A DNA stretch of 64,000 nucleotides from Gaertneriomyces semiglobifer (Eukaryota; Chytridiomycota; Chytridiomycetes; Spizellomycetales; Spizellomycetaceae), in assembly GCA_025558075.1 (NCBI GenBank), contig JAHLKF010000002.1, forward strand, positions 372,001 to 436,000. The letters are read 5' to 3'. This document shows positions 10,585-23,468 of this stretch, in pieces (positions within the stretch are counted from its first letter, which is position 1; each line of letters begins with the position of its first letter). The position numbers and the translations under genes are program-made. The notes under the pieces were generated by a model. That model worked only from the letters and a program-made list of their open reading frames with translations. It was not told where the DNA came from and searched no databases.

Positions 10585-10884
10585 ATTGAATCGGATACAT
10601 AACGGTTGTGCTTCAAAGGGTTCCCAATTTCCAACTAGTCCTATATGAACTAGCTACGTCATCTGTATAGACTCGAGTGCGCACATTCGAACATCAAAGT
10701 TCAGATGCATCACGAAAGCAGAATAGCATCTTGCTGCATGCGCGAAAGGGTGGGTATACTCGTCGCAGCAAGAGCGCAGTCGGTATTCACGGAAAACTCT
10801 TGCCCATGGTTCGAAGGCTGCAGGGCGAGCCTGCCGGAAGTGACGGCTGCCACGAAAAGATCAGGTAATCGGGACTGATGGCCA

Positions 10885-11239
10885 TTACTTCTTGCCTTTC
10901 TTCCCGACCAGGCCCTTGTCCTTGCCTTCCTTCGCAACTTTACTCATAATCGTCAGTTTTCCTGTTGCACCAGCTCTTGCCGCCATAAGCATCTCCGTCT
11001 GCACAATACTTTGCGCCGATAGTCTTTTCTGAATGGCCTTCTCCGAAATCAAAGCTTTTGATTTTGGTGCAATGTGTTTGCCTTAGAACAGAAGGTGCCA
11101 TATAAGAACGTAGGTGCTGACCGATGAGTATAGAGTTTACCTTACCTTCACCCCTTTTTGGGCCGGTGGCTTTTTGTTGCCGCTTTTTCTGCTGCGCAAT
11201 CAATGCCGACGAAGGTTTCTTTAATGATCCTTGAGCCAT
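10885..11239 (-). CDS. DUF2462/UPF0390 small basic nucleolar-type protein
   Basis: The family (human C19orf53/LYDG10 relatives) consists of small, very basic proteins, nucleolar where studied, with links to ribosome biogenesis. Two exons (11239-11146, 11081-10885) join in frame to give 96 residues. The family opening MAQGSLKK is followed by QQKKRQQKATGPKRGEGKHI and IAPKSKALISEKAI. The C-terminus is KVAKEGKDKGLVGKKGKK. Lysine makes up about a fifth of residues. The first intron splits the conserved GEGKHIAPK block. A telomere-like AACCCTAA octamer lies 130 bp upstream of the start. Confidence 0.88.
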
Positions 11240-11368
11240 GTTGTTCTATTCTTCGTTATGACTTTCTTGATACGATACCACTACTCTGTTCCTCCTCTGA
11301 GTTCTCTTCTTGGAGTGTGAAATGGAAGGTAAAAACCTATTGAAAAGGGACAAAAACAATGCGACAGT

Positions 11369-11376
11369 AACCCTAA
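11369..11376. promoter_or_regulatory. AACCCTAA telo-box-like motif upstream of the DUF2462 gene
   Basis: Exact octamer on the plus strand, 130 bp upstream of the start at 11239. The same octamer recurs upstream of calmodulin, EndoG and PSF2. In yeasts Tbf1/Teb1-type Myb proteins bind TTAGGG-like promoter sites; binding here is inferred. Confidence 0.4.
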
Positions 11377-11521
11377 TTCAGGCCAACCCCAACGCGGGAA
11401 TAACGCGCAGTAGAATTGTTGGACCAGTGCATTACTATAGGAATATGAAAATATCGAAACGCTTGAAAGGTGTGTAAGCGAAGACGAATGGCAATTCCGT
11501 TCACCCGGCCGTCTTAATGGG

Positions 11522-14500
11522 TTATATGGCGAACACGGCATGGATAGCTTCAAAGTCTTGGCGTGTTTTAAGTACCACGCAATGCCGGCGAGCGGGCTCT
11601 GCTACCACAGCCGTTGACAACCGGACACGCCCTAAATGGGATGTGTTCCCTTGGGATTCCTTTTGCGTGGGATGGCCATGGCTGTCCTTCTTCGTCTTCG
11701 TCGAAAAGGTCACATTAGCAAGTGTCCTGGCAGGTTGATGTCATACCGAACTTAATGCTCACCTTTGGCATCACTCGATGCAAGTGCTCCCGCAGTTCTA
11801 AACTCTTTTCCACTAACTGAGCCCCTTTTTCCTCGTCTTCCATTTTTTGCATACGGGGGTCGTTTCGCACGGACGACCACTTCTTGTCAGTTAGCGCTGG
11901 TCGTCGGGCAACATCAACGACTATGGGCGAGGAGGCTACCAAAGACGCCTGACAGCGCAGTTCGTGAATGTCTTGCTTAACATTCTGTGCATGCTGTTTC
12001 CGATTAGACAAAATATTGAGCTTGTCCAGTGATCCAAAGGAAGAAGTGAGGCTCTCAACGCTCAGTGTCGAGCGAATTGACTTGCGGGCGGCGCGTCTCA
12101 TAAGCGGATCGTTAAGATTAAAGAGCGATGCCGCCGACGCTAGCGCCTTCTCGGCTTTGAGCCGAGTATTTTCGGCCGTAATAAAGCGGAGGGCGGCTTT
12201 GAGTGATGCGAGCTGCGCGTACAATTCGCCATTATATGCAGTGGTCTGCATGCCTTCATGCCCACTCAGGTCTTCTTGGGTTCCTCGGAATCCTGTGTCA
12301 GCCCCTCCGGTAGCAGTCATCTGCTCAACGCGAACGTTTCGCGGAGACACTAGGCCACCCGCACCAGCCTGCCGCTCGTAACGCTTGAGAACCTTGAGCA
12401 GCTTTTCATTTTCCCGCTCCATATCCTTCAAATCGGCATGCAATGACTCGACAGCTTCTTGGTAAACTCTAGACTCTTCACGGGTCTTGGCTAATGTAGT
12501 CTCCAGAGCCGCAATCGTATCGGCGTGCTTTCGAACAGCGTCTATCCGTTTTTCCAACACCTCAATCTTGATGCGTGCTTCTTGAAGGTTTTGGTCCTTG
12601 GCTTTTGCATTTTGAACTAGACTGACGACCTCTTTGTTCAGCGACTCAATTTGTTTTTCCATATCTGCGTTGACACGGTAGCTGTTCTTCACCTCTTCAG
12701 CGCGTTTCACCCATGGTGCAGGTGACAGGTCAATCTTTTCCCAGCAATCGCTCGCTTCCATCTCGGTGACAACCTTTCCCAAGTCCTTGGAAATCCTTTC
12801 AATAACTTCTACTAAAGCACCGGCAAACATGGCTTCGGAGATTTTGAGGACACGCTCTGCGCTCGTGCGGGAAAGTTCATGCAAAAGCGAAGCATTCACG
12901 GGGCGTTGACTCGAAATGCATTCCTGCACGTATTGAACGCATTTTTCGGCCAGAACACCACAACATTGACCAGCAGTTGAGAGTTGTCCATATAGGCGTT
13001 GCAAACGGACCACGAAATGCTCCTTGACAACAAATCCTTCTGATACGACTTCGTGGAACCGCTTCTTGACTTTTGCTGCCTCTCCTTTGATAGTGTTAAG
13101 CGCCCTTGTCAGCGAGCTCCAGTGCGCTAAGACCTCTTTCTGAGCCTCTTTAGACTGCTGGTCCAGGCTCTCTCTGCCGGCGTTATCAGTCAAGAAGCAC
13201 TTCTCTATGGTCTCCATATCGAACGATACACGCACGCCGCTGATCTCAATTCCGGTTACAGACGCAACAGCGAGTTCCCGTCGCGCGCATTGCCGTGCCG
13301 ATCCATCTGAACCCGCCACATGTCGTTCAATGAGGTTCCTTAATACAATGACGGTCTTTTCCACGTCTTCAATAACTTGGCTGCCCCTCACATCATCATC
13401 TTTCAGAAGCTGCATCAGGGAGTCCAGTAGTTGCTCGGCATCACCCATGTCGCGGTTCAATCGCGCGCATCTCAAAAATTCTTCAGGGGAACATTGTTCC
13501 AAATATGCGGCAAACTCAAGGGCAGAACCTGACAACCGTGCCAAGCCTTCCCTGACATTCCATAGAAATCGTCGTCGATCGACACTTAGGGCATCTGAGG
13601 TGCTCCTAGCAATATCTTCGATGCGACCACCCACCATTTCAGCCTTGAAAACTAGTCGTCGGAATAACAATAACGCCATAATAGGCTCTGACTCCGTATT
13701 GAAAAAGATGTCTGGGAGATACAGCTTTGCCATCTCCAATTGCTGCTGAACTTGAGCAATTTCCAGCTTGCGGAGCTCGAGTTCCACTGCCCTCGCCTGC
13801 GCCTTAATTGTGGTGGACTGCAGTTGTAAGTTTAGGTTGACCATGGTCTGAGACTGACTGTCGAGGCTAGGGGCTTCCTGGTTGTCCGACCGATGTAGAC
13901 GCTCAATATCACTCTGTAAGTGGCGCACCAATTCGCGGAATTGTCGGATAGTACGTTCGTAATCAGCAATCGTCTCTTCTTGCGCAATTGATCTTTGTTC
14001 GCTATCAAGCAACATTCGGTCTTTGATGTCAATTTCTTCTTGCAATTGCTTTTCCGTCTCTATATGGTCCTGCTCAAGCTCGTCGTTCAGCTCTTTCAAC
14101 GCTTCCAAATCCTGGATAACGGCTTTGTACTCTTCCAAACGCTCATTGAGCGCCATGTTCCTATCAGTGAGGCTCTCAACAATGTCCTCTGCGCCGAGGG
14201 AGTCATCGAGCATTGCCTTCAACTCCTCAACAATGGCTTCGGACGCTTGCAGGCGCTCGGCGAGCGTTCCACGCTCTGCTTTGATATCACGAAGGCTCCC
14301 AAGCTCAGATTCCAGATCCTCCACCTGTTGCTTCAACATAAGCTCTTGTTCAGTTGCCATATCACGAAGCCTTACTAACGCTTCCTTCAAGCGCTCATTC
14401 TGCCTTTCTAACTGAACAAGTTCGACAGCGGGCCTCTCTTCGGAATTATCGCCATCGCCATGCGGTACATGAGATACATTGCCCAATTCCTGTTCCTGCT

Positions 14501-15930
14501 TGATGACTTCCAAATCCAAAGACAGCTCCTCTATTCGTTCTTCCAATGCCCGCACCTCAGCTTGTAGAGACTCCGCTTTCTCTTCGGCCATTTCTTTGTC
14601 TAATAGCAGCATTTCCATGCTTTCTTGAATCTCAACGACTTGCAGTTCCATGCGCTCCTTTTCACCTACAGCCGTATCAAGTTGCCTTTTGGTTTCTTTA
14701 TTTTCCACCTGAACTTCTTGCAGTTTCTCAGTTAGCTTGTTCCGCACGACCAAGGATGATTCCAGTTCAGTCCGTAGACGTTCCAATTCAAGCAGCTTCT
14801 CTCTATCTTCTGCACGCTTTTGCTCCAAATGTTTCACTTTAATTCTGAGATCTTCAACATCACGTAAGGGGACTAATTGGGCGAACTTCGACGGACTTGC
14901 GCTGGACAAACTCGGAGATGGTCGAACGTCGGATTCGGCCGACTCCTGGACTTCAGATGGTGGACCAGGAACGGGTACAGGCTCTGGCAGTACAGGCGGC
15001 TTAATTGCCTCCAACACAGACGCGGGAATACCGACATACTCATCCACGGGTGACTGAAACTCATCTAGCCGTTGCTTATTCGCTTGCTGTGGCGCCGGAG
15101 TCGGCGGTAACTTGGTTTGTACCGGCGTTGTCGGGCTATGTCGGAAGGCATTAGATTGCGTGTGCTCTACAATAGGAAGAATCTCAGGCGTAGGTGCAGA
15201 AGACTTTCGTCGAGGTCGGGAAACGGATGGGCTGCGATCAGGTTTAGAGATAGATGGGCGTCTTTCTGCCGAGCGTCCTCCAGTATATACCGGAGAGTCG
15301 GTGGATGAAGCGCTTCCTGACCTGGAAAGTCGTTTGGCGGATGTACTCCGGCTTGTGCCAGTGGTTCGAGGTGATGGCGGTCTGGGGGGCGGCGATTTCA
15401 CCCGGTCAATCGGCGTAGCTGCTGATACCCGACGGCTGGGTGGCCGTGCTTGTGTTGAGAGAGGGGTTGGCTTGTTCGTATTGGGTGACGGAATGGATCT
15501 AGAAGAGTTGCGTAAGGGCGTAACAAGGCTGGAAGGCGTTCCGGGGCGACTGCCGGATAGGAGCGCACGTGCTCGAGAGGTGGGTGTTGCGTTTGCAGAT
15601 TGTCCAATCTAGTAATTGAGTGTTTACAACGAGTGGCAGCGGCTGTCCGCATCAATGGCGCCGTACCTCTTTCCCTCGAAGCTGGCTAGCGCGGGTGAAC
15701 AACCCATGGTTCGGTGCGCATTCAAAGTAGCGTACGCCTTGAACTGACCCATCATTCTTCCCAGTCGGCGTATCCAGTTCTAGTCCAACCCACAGGCCAG
15801 TGGCAAACTGAGTCTCTCCCGCATACCGAACCACAGCCTGCACACCGTTGACTTCTACGACCGTACCAATCGGAGGAGCATGTGAGGCGTCTGCAGAAGA
15901 CGGAGTCGTTGGCCGATCATTGGAGGACAT
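11522..15930 (-). CDS. DCTN1: Dynactin large subunit p150Glued (DCTN1/NIP100)
   Basis: Dynactin couples cytoplasmic dynein to cargo and microtubules. Three exons (15930-15667, 15608-11763, about 11695-11522) encode about 1,427 residues. Residues about 20-86 form a CAP-Gly domain with the core GLWVGLELDTPTGKNDGSVQ and GVRYFEC. A Ser/Pro/Arg-rich linker follows (about 90-260), then a long coiled coil with heptads (CC1, about 265-620). The central globular dynactin region spans about 630-930, and a second coiled coil covers about 970-1080. The last exon contains LGRVRLSTAVV and RRHCVVLKTRQDFEAIH, which align with the conserved C-terminus of animal p150 (MGKVTFS to LTQEQLHQLH). The frame reading straight through the last donor stops after DTC, so splicing is needed; the final acceptor (near 11695) is the least certain point. 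The gene is divergent from the PPP2R3C-like gene, with 142 bp between starts. Confidence 0.93.
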
Positions 15931-16072
15931 GAAGCCCTAAGCATAACCTGCTGCTGGCAGCTGCTGCTTCTCCTATTTGACAGTTCAACAGTTGCTGCTG
16001 TGAAATTGTGCAAGTTGCGAACAACACGCGTTTTGAAGGTAAAGCTGATCTTTGGAATAACCCAGCAATAAA

Positions 16073-18051
16073 ATGGTTCCGATAGCAGATGTCCTCAAGG
16101 AATACTTATTAGCCGACACCTCAAAGCAGCAGCAACATAATGAACCAGCACAAACGGGTTTGGTCTTTGCGAAAGACCACACTGAGGCTCCCCCAGTAAC
16201 GCGGCGCTTGCCGCGCTTTTACCACAAGGTGAGGAGGTCTTCTCTAGCGATAGCTTCATCATGAGGTAATATTCATGGCTTCGATAGAAAGGAACCAAAT
16301 CAAATGTAGCGAAACTTTTAGAGAAGGCAAAACGAGCGCATTTCATAGCTAGAGAGAGGGAAGCGGTTCTTTCAAATGAAGAACTGGACGACTTATGGCT
16401 GGCCTTCGAGAAATACGGGAGAGATGCGCCTGGCAACGACAAGGTGCGTAGTTTGACATTCTGAGGGTTTGTAAACAGCTTCTTGGACTAAGCGATTGGT
16501 AGTAGCGGATATCATATTCCCATTTCGCCCAATTGCGCTCATTGTTTTCACCCAAGTTCGCCCCGTTTCTGCAACCGTCAATATACATGCATTTTGTCAA
16601 AGACGAGGACGGGGCAATTTCAGCTGGGCAATTCTTCAACTATGTTTTACGCAAAGGTGAATTACCATACAGTTGTAGGGAATTGCTCATTCCACACGCT
16701 AACTTATGGCCGGCCGTCAGTATCACTCATGCAGGCGCGTATTGACCTCAGCGAGTACGACTCTGACCAGGACGGTTTCATAACAGAGGAGGTCCGCATT
16801 CAATGATTTGTCGTAACTGAACCATGAGTCGACAGCGTGCTAATCCACGTGTGCTTTCTTCAGGAGCTGCAGACGTATCTTGAGGATCTGATGCCATCCC
16901 TCAACCTGAACACCCTCACAAAGTCATTCCACAAATTTTACTTGTGCACTGCTGCACGGAAGTTTGCATTCTTTCTTGATCCTCAACGAAAAGGTAAGCG
17001 CATCAACGTTGGTAAGGGTGTCGCGCAGTGCATGTTCTTCGCTCATCCGTGTTTCAGGCAAACTAAGCATAGCGAATATGTTGCTCTCCCCCATATTGAC
17101 GGAAGTGTTTGAATTACGTGAACCTGATCTAACAAAGGACATGGAGCGGGCCAACTGGTTCTCTGCATATTCTGCTCTCCGCGTGTATGGTGCGCAAATT
17201 CCTGTCCTGCAAACCTCGAGTTGCTCTCAAGCTAACATCCTCGAACCTAATGTAGGTCAATTCTTGAATCTGGATACGGACAAGAACGGAATGTTGAGCA
17301 GGCAGGAATTGGCGAGGTACGCCAGCGGGACAATGACGGATGTGTTCCTGGATCGTATCTTTCAAGGTGCGTCGCACTCGTGAACGTGTGCTTTTAGCAG
17401 AGCGCCTGATATCAAGCTTCTACCAATGCTACCTAGAATGTCCGACATTCGGTGGCGAGATGGTGAGGAGAGCATATATCCCAACGTTGACATCATACTC
17501 AACTGCAGCCACAGGATTACCGCTCATTCCTTGACTTTGTCCTTGCTATCGAGAATATACAGACTCCGGAAGCGATGTCTTACTTGTTCCGCATGCTGGA
17601 TATAGCCAAACAAGGCTACTTGGATGAGTTTACCATTCTCTATTTCTTCAAGGTAAGCTGCCAGCATCAATTCACTTCTTTCCAGAGCGCATGTGACGAG
17701 GTATCGCCAGGCTGTAGCAATCAAGATCGTGGCACATGGCCACGAGCCCGTGCATATTCGCGACGTTAAGGTGCGAGAGTCTGTTCACTCCGAACTGTGG
17801 CAAACTGCTAACTGTCTGTTCCAGAATGAGATATTGGACATGATCAATCCGCCGGTTCCAGGGCGCATCACTCTGAACGATCTGCTCGAAAGCGGGTGTG
17901 GAGACATCATCATTAAGATGCTCATGTATGTACTGGACGGAGTTTGACTAAGGTTCTATTAGGGATCTATGCTGACGCGGCTCATTTGCTTCGTAGCGAC
18001 ACGCAGGGATTCGTGGCGTACGAGAACCGGGAGTTGCCAGATCAAAAATAG
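16073..18051 (+). CDS. PPP2R3C: PP2A regulatory subunit B''-gamma (PPP2R3C/TON2 type)
   Basis: This EF-hand subunit targets protein phosphatase 2A; the plant TON2/FASS and human relatives act at microtubule-organising centres. About ten exons run from ATG 16073 to TAG 18049-18051, encoding roughly 440 residues. Diagnostic blocks in order: RLPRFYHK, NEELDDLWLAFEKYG, QFFNYVLRK, SFHKFYLCTAARKFAFFLDP, DMERANWFSAYSALRVYGQF, LDTDKNGMLSRQEL (EF-hand), GTMTDVFLDRIFQ, GEMDYRSFLDFVLA, LDIAKQGYLDEFTI and QGFVAYENRELP. One exon is only 26 nt (17437-17462), coding ECPTFGGEM. Exons 1 and 2 are 156 nt each and meet at phase 0. The gene converges on calmodulin with about 60 bp between stop codons. Confidence 0.92.
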
Positions 18052-18110
18052 GATGACAACCCTTGATTTGAATGTTCGCCATATTTACACTTGTTTCATG
18101 GGAGGACTGC

Positions 18111-18795
<685 letters not shown>

Positions 18796-18975
18796 TATGA
18801 AATGAGATGCTTAAAAACAAAGAAAGGTGGGATGTGACGTGCTAAATGCGAACCGATACGAAGAGATGAGTGGATGCTCGGTTGGTTGTTGGGCAGAGCG
18901 AGGACCTTGGCACCGAGTTGTGAGGGTCCGAACGAGGGCAGCGGGCGGCGCCATGGCCTTTCACCTTAGGACGTG

Positions 18976-18983
18976 TTAGGGTT
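18976..18983. promoter_or_regulatory. AACCCTAA motif upstream of calmodulin
   Basis: Reads TTAGGGTT on the plus strand, that is AACCCTAA on the gene strand, 181 bp upstream of the calmodulin ATG. Same octamer as at 11369, 32839 and 41784. Confidence 0.4.
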
Positions 18984-19155
18984 CGCATTGTTCCAATTAT
19001 CGATTAGAACATATCATTTTACAGATACGCGTGAAATGCGCCCAAGGACAGCACTATACGGTAGGAGACCACAATGCCGTCCACACCCAACCATCGGCAT
19101 GTATACAAAACTTCAATGTCTACTGCGTATTTACGGGCCATAGGAAAATTACAAG

Positions 19156-21241
19156 TTAGTCCTCCTCATCATCGTCTTCATCTTTGGTTGCTCTCTTCTT
19201 CTTTCCCTTCCGTGGTTGCTTGCTCTTTTGTTTCGCACTTAGCATTTGCGCGGTATGCTTCTTTATTGTTTCGCGGTCAAGCACTTCCCCATAGTCATCG
19301 TCATCTTCATCGTCTGAGATTCATACCGGTTAACATCAAATGAATAAATACTCGAAATGGACCTTGGTTCCTACCGTCGAGGGACAATTCCTCAAAATCA
19401 ACTGGTCGCAGCTTTACACGGGTGTTATACGCCGGAAGTTGTGATGGGCTGATGTGGAAGATGCTTGTCGCTTCGCCAGACGGTTGCTGAGATGTAGCGG
19501 GCGGCGCGGATACGACCTGCAGCTACGTGAGCGTTGCGCCAATATGTCATTCCCAAGAAATGCATGCATACCTCGGGCAATTCTTTCCCTTGTAGGCTAT
19601 TACTGAGCTGTTCAAGCTTTTTCAGACATCTCTCAAGCATATGCGGTATGTCTTCATCGGCCGTCGCAGGCGGTGCCGTGTCCGGTAGCTGGACAACATC
19701 AACTTTATCCGACAAATGCTGCACCCCAGCCTTCACATTCGTCATCAGTTTTGCGACACGCTCAAACTTCGCCTTCGCTTCTGCCGTTCTGTTCTCGGCC
19801 TCTGCAAGGTGTTGCTGCATTTCTTCCGCCATCCGTCGCGAGTGCGCGTGTTTCGTCTCCCCGGAGTATTTGAGATCATCAAATTCGGCAACAATATTCG
19901 CTTTCTTTTTCTTCAGCTCCTCATACCGAACTTCGTTTGCTTTTTGTAACTGCGTCAAATGCTCGTGAGTATCGCCCTGTGATTGGAACTTGGAGATGAC
20001 CTCGTTGATATCGGAGACGCCCGTAGCTTCCTTGATCAACCGCATGTTTTCCTCAAATTCAAGGAACTTCCGTTCCCGAGCTTCGTCAAACTGGTCTTTG
20101 TTGGCCTCTGTTGTCATTGCTAATTCGCCGGCCTGATCTTCCAGCTGTAACTTCTGCGGGAGCATATAATTTCAGATGAAAGATGAATAGATTCATCTGC
20201 ATAAATGTTTTCTACCTTCCAGTCAATCTTATCTGCAATCTCCATCTTATGTTTAACTAGTTCCCGTCGTGCATAAAGATCCTTCTCTCGTTGCTTACGC
20301 TCCTCATTGATTTGCTGTTCAATCATCGCCAATTCTGTCTGATGACAAACAAATGCAAACGTTATACACAATGCGTTGAGACAGAGTCATTTGCCAGCAG
20401 CGTGTACCTTTGCCACCTCCTTAGCATGATTTGCATCTCGCGACATGGATTCTAGCTCCATTGCGTCTTGTTTCTTTACTTTCAAGGCTTTCTCAAAGTT
20501 TGCGAGTTGGTTGTCAAACGTCAGACGCTCTTCCTGCAAGCGCTTCACAATCTGCTCATATACTTTGCGCACTGCTTGCGCTTCATGATATTTGATGGTG
20601 GCCTTGTCTAGCCTGTTCTCTAAGCTTCGAATCTCCTGCACATTTCACGGAGGTGAGTCTCTCCACGAATCCAAGAGATGCTGCGTATACACACATACTC
20701 TAGCTTGTGGAGAGTCTTGCTGATGTGACCGCACCATTTCTTCTTCCCGTCGTAGATCCTCCAACTGGTCTCTCATTTCCTGAATCCTATTTTCCTTCGC
20801 CCGTACATCTGCCAGTAGCTCATCGTATTTCTTGTGCAATTCCAAAACTTTTTGATCAAACTTTTCCAGCTCCGTCATGGAGTATCTATTGCTAGGTACG
20901 TCTGCCTCTCCCTGGGATAACCCGTCAGTATACCATTGACTTCATGTAACATAAGATTCAGATACCTTCTTGCGATTGGCGATCGCCTCGCTAATTTCCT
21001 TATTCTGGCTGCGGAGGCGACTGATCTCATCCTTGTTTTGTCGGATGGCCCATTGACTTGTTTCATAGTAGGCTTTTCTGTCACCCTCTAGTAGGAAATG
21101 CTGTGTTAGGAACTCAACGTTCATTTCACAGTTGCAAGCAACTTTTCACCCACCTAAAAGCTCAAACCGGAGCTTCAAGTCGTGTAGCTCCTCATCTGCC
21201 AGCGTGTTCTTATCAAACGCCTGGCGCATTTCTCCAGGCAT
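19156..21241 (-). CDS. ODAD3: Outer dynein arm docking complex subunit ODAD3/CCDC151 (ODA10-like)
   Basis: ODAD3 (CCDC151) is needed to dock outer dynein arms on ciliary doublets; the Chlamydomonas relative is ODA10. About eight exons start at MPGEMRQAFDKNTLADEEL (ATG 21241). The second exon gives LLEGDRKAYYETSQWAIRQN, a hallmark of the family (human LLEGDRKAFYEESQW). Long coiled coils follow, then IKEATGVSDINEVISKFQSQ, LKYSGE and the segment up to KKLEQLSNSLQGKELPE. The last exons add QLPAYNTRVKLRP, an acidic patch (DDEDDDDYGEV) and a Lys-rich, acidic tail, ending at 19156. Length is roughly 500-550 residues, close to the family. Human ODAD3 has extra N-terminal sequence, so a further upstream exon cannot be excluded. 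The gene starts head-to-head with the DRC10-like gene. Confidence 0.87.
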
Positions 21242-21436
21242 TGGGGTTAGGCAAGCTGAAAAGGCCGTCAAAAAGTGGCGTTTCTTCGGGAGCAGCCGAA
21301 GTACAAGAGTTCGCGGAGAGTTTGCTTGGCGGAGTTGCTTACGGTAAGCAATGCATTGACGCGTTCGGCAGTTTCCTGGCAGCTCTTTTTCGCACTGACA
21401 GACGCCTTCGCGGATAAATAGATAGTCGAACTTGAT
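21242..21436. promoter_or_regulatory. Shared divergent promoter of two flagellar genes, with palindrome
   Basis: Only 195 bp separate the ODAD3 and DRC10-like start codons, so they likely share one bidirectional promoter. In it, 21335-21351 is a palindrome: TTGCTTAC, one G, GTAAGCAA. Its outer halves (GTTGCT and AGCAAT) resemble RFX X-box half-sites (RGYAAC), but the 7-nt spacing is longer than the usual 0-3. A role in flagellar co-expression is inferred. Confidence 0.45.
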
Positions 21437-23304
21437 ATGACAGCAGTAAAACTACAGTTTAACTTTCCACGAGAGCCGCCGCTTCCACCAATTGGTCGGA
21501 CGGGAGAAAACTTCGAACGGCCTGGTTCTACGGATAGGTTGAATGTGTCGACTCCTGATGCGGCGGCAGCTGCAAGCGGCGAGAATGCAGCACTCTCTGG
21601 AAAGTTGACCAACGTCGAAGCTCAAAGAATTATGTCTGTTTTGTTAGAAGCACAAAAAAAAGTTCAACTCATTGGCTGGATGCCCGATGTCGTCGACCGC
21701 CGCACATCAACTGTTCTTGGGACTGAAGCAGCGGCAGTGATATCAGTACGTCTTCCATTACTTGCAAGCGCTTAGTCAGAATTTGCACACAATAGCCTAA
21801 TACGACATGAAACCGTCACATAGGAACTTCGCAGTTTGGAAAATCGGTATAAATCCCTCCTAGGAGACGATGAGACTAGCAAAACCCGACCACCGGCAAT
21901 ATCGGTAGGTGGGTGGCAAGTTCCCTACCAACATATTGCGCTTGGATGGAAGTTGTCTTATGACTGTTACCTTAGTCAGAAGCGAAAGAGGTTGCCCGTC
22001 AAATTCGCCATTCGACTCGCACTGCAATTCGGCATTTTCTGCAGAGTCCCACGGTGGCCAGCAAACTTCGATATATGAAATCTACTCGACCAGAGGCTGT
22101 TGTAAGGTTTGAGCAATTACTACAAGAAGTGAAGATGTTGATATATGGGCGGTTGGGCACCACTGTTGAGGAGGAGAAGGTGACCCAGGATCAACTGTCG
22201 ATAATTATTGCCAAAGAACAGAAGGTTAGTAGAGACCACCAGTTTTAAGCCAGCGAAATGCGGGTTTCGTTGACCAAGATAATATATGTAGACCAGTAGC
22301 GAGGTTCAAGTTTTGCAAGAAGAGCTTGAGAAAGCGCGGAAAGAGCGGATCGCCGAAATAAATAAGAAGAATGAAGTTATTCGCAGGCTCAAAGGTGGGA
22401 AAGCTGCTCGATGACATGCATGATATCCGGAGTACCGATACCGTTACCTCAACCATGTAGAGGAACTGCGAGACATCAAGCAACAAGCAGAAGAATCGAC
22501 GAAGCGGTTGGAAACCCGATCCAAGCAGAAGGAAGACTCTGACATGCAGCAGTTTAGAGATAAGGTAGGGTGGACAAAGCACGAGCGGACGTGGTAACGG
22601 TTTCTCAACGCCGCATATGACAACAGGAGCAAGCTTTACAACAAGAAACCAGTCAGCTTCGAGCTCAGTTGGAGGAGCTCGTCAAAAAGAACGGAGAAGA
22701 GGAAGCACAATTGCGAAAGCGAAAGTATAAAATCGAAGCAGAAGTTGAGAACTGGATTCACAAGTACGACCAAGATATGGAAGAGAAGCAGACAGAATTA
22801 GAAGACATTACGGTATATCTTCGCTCTGTTGGTCACCCGTCCTTGTCCGGTTAAGTGATGCCGATGGATCACCTTTATGCAGGCCATATACTTAGAAGAG
22901 AAAGCTCAATTGGATGAGCTGGAAACTCGCCATGCGGAACTGCAACGAGACTACGAAGCGATTCTGGAGGAACGTCGTTTGCAGCAAGAGAAGGAGAAGG
23001 TGTGTTTTGTCGTGCATCTAGTTTGTATTCTGGTAACTTGACATCTTTCACCTTGTAGGAGCGGGATCGTGAAGTCCGAAGGCAAATAGATGCAGTCGTG
23101 CGTATTCAGGCATGTTTCAGGGGATACCGCGTGAGAAAGGAACTAGCGAGGAAGAGAAGGGTAAGAACATCACAGTTCATCTTAGGTTGCCGACACGGGG
23201 GGTTGCCCTGACTGACAACCGACTTGCAGGCCGAAACCGCGAAGAAGGGTGCTAAAGGGAAGGGTAAGGGCAGTGCGCGAGGGAAAGGCAAAGCCAAGAA
23301 ATAA
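21437..23304 (+). CDS. Nexin-dynein regulatory complex IQ protein (DRC10/IQCD-like)
   Basis: The N-DRC links axonemal doublets and regulates dynein in motile flagella. About nine short exons begin at MTAVKLQFNFPREP (21437) and end at 23304. An N-terminal block, LTNVEAQRIMSVLLEAQKKV, is followed by coiled coils (LQEELEKARKERIAEINKKN, KEELRDIKQQAEESTKRLE). The region NWIHKYDQDMEEKQTELEDI, then TAIYLEEKAQLDELETRHAE, is typical of DRC10/IQCD. An IQ motif (VVRIQACFRGYRVRKELARK) sits near the C-terminus, followed by a Gly/Lys-rich tail. IQ motifs bind calmodulin, encoded 2.6 kb away. DRC9/IQCG has a similar layout and is the main alternative. The first two exons (309 and 81 nt) are whole codons, and the other joins checked keep frame. 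Confidence 0.8.
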
Positions 23305-23468
23305 TGAAAGGACCGAGAGATTGTACTATTTACGAATCATGCAGCTAGTCAGCTACCGTCCATTTGTGCTCTATATGCATGCAAAGGTACTCTAGTGAAT
23401 CAGTAGGATGTTTCCACTGCGAAATGTCTTTGGTGGGAAGTCGGGACAGGCATTGACGAGCACCGATC

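Noticed and set aside
14023..14415. Long plus-strand open frames inside the dynactin gene (also at 13207, 14546, 14737)
   Set aside because: They are antisense shadows of the coiled-coil coding sequence, Ser/Arg-rich as expected from reverse-read Glu/Lys/Leu codons.
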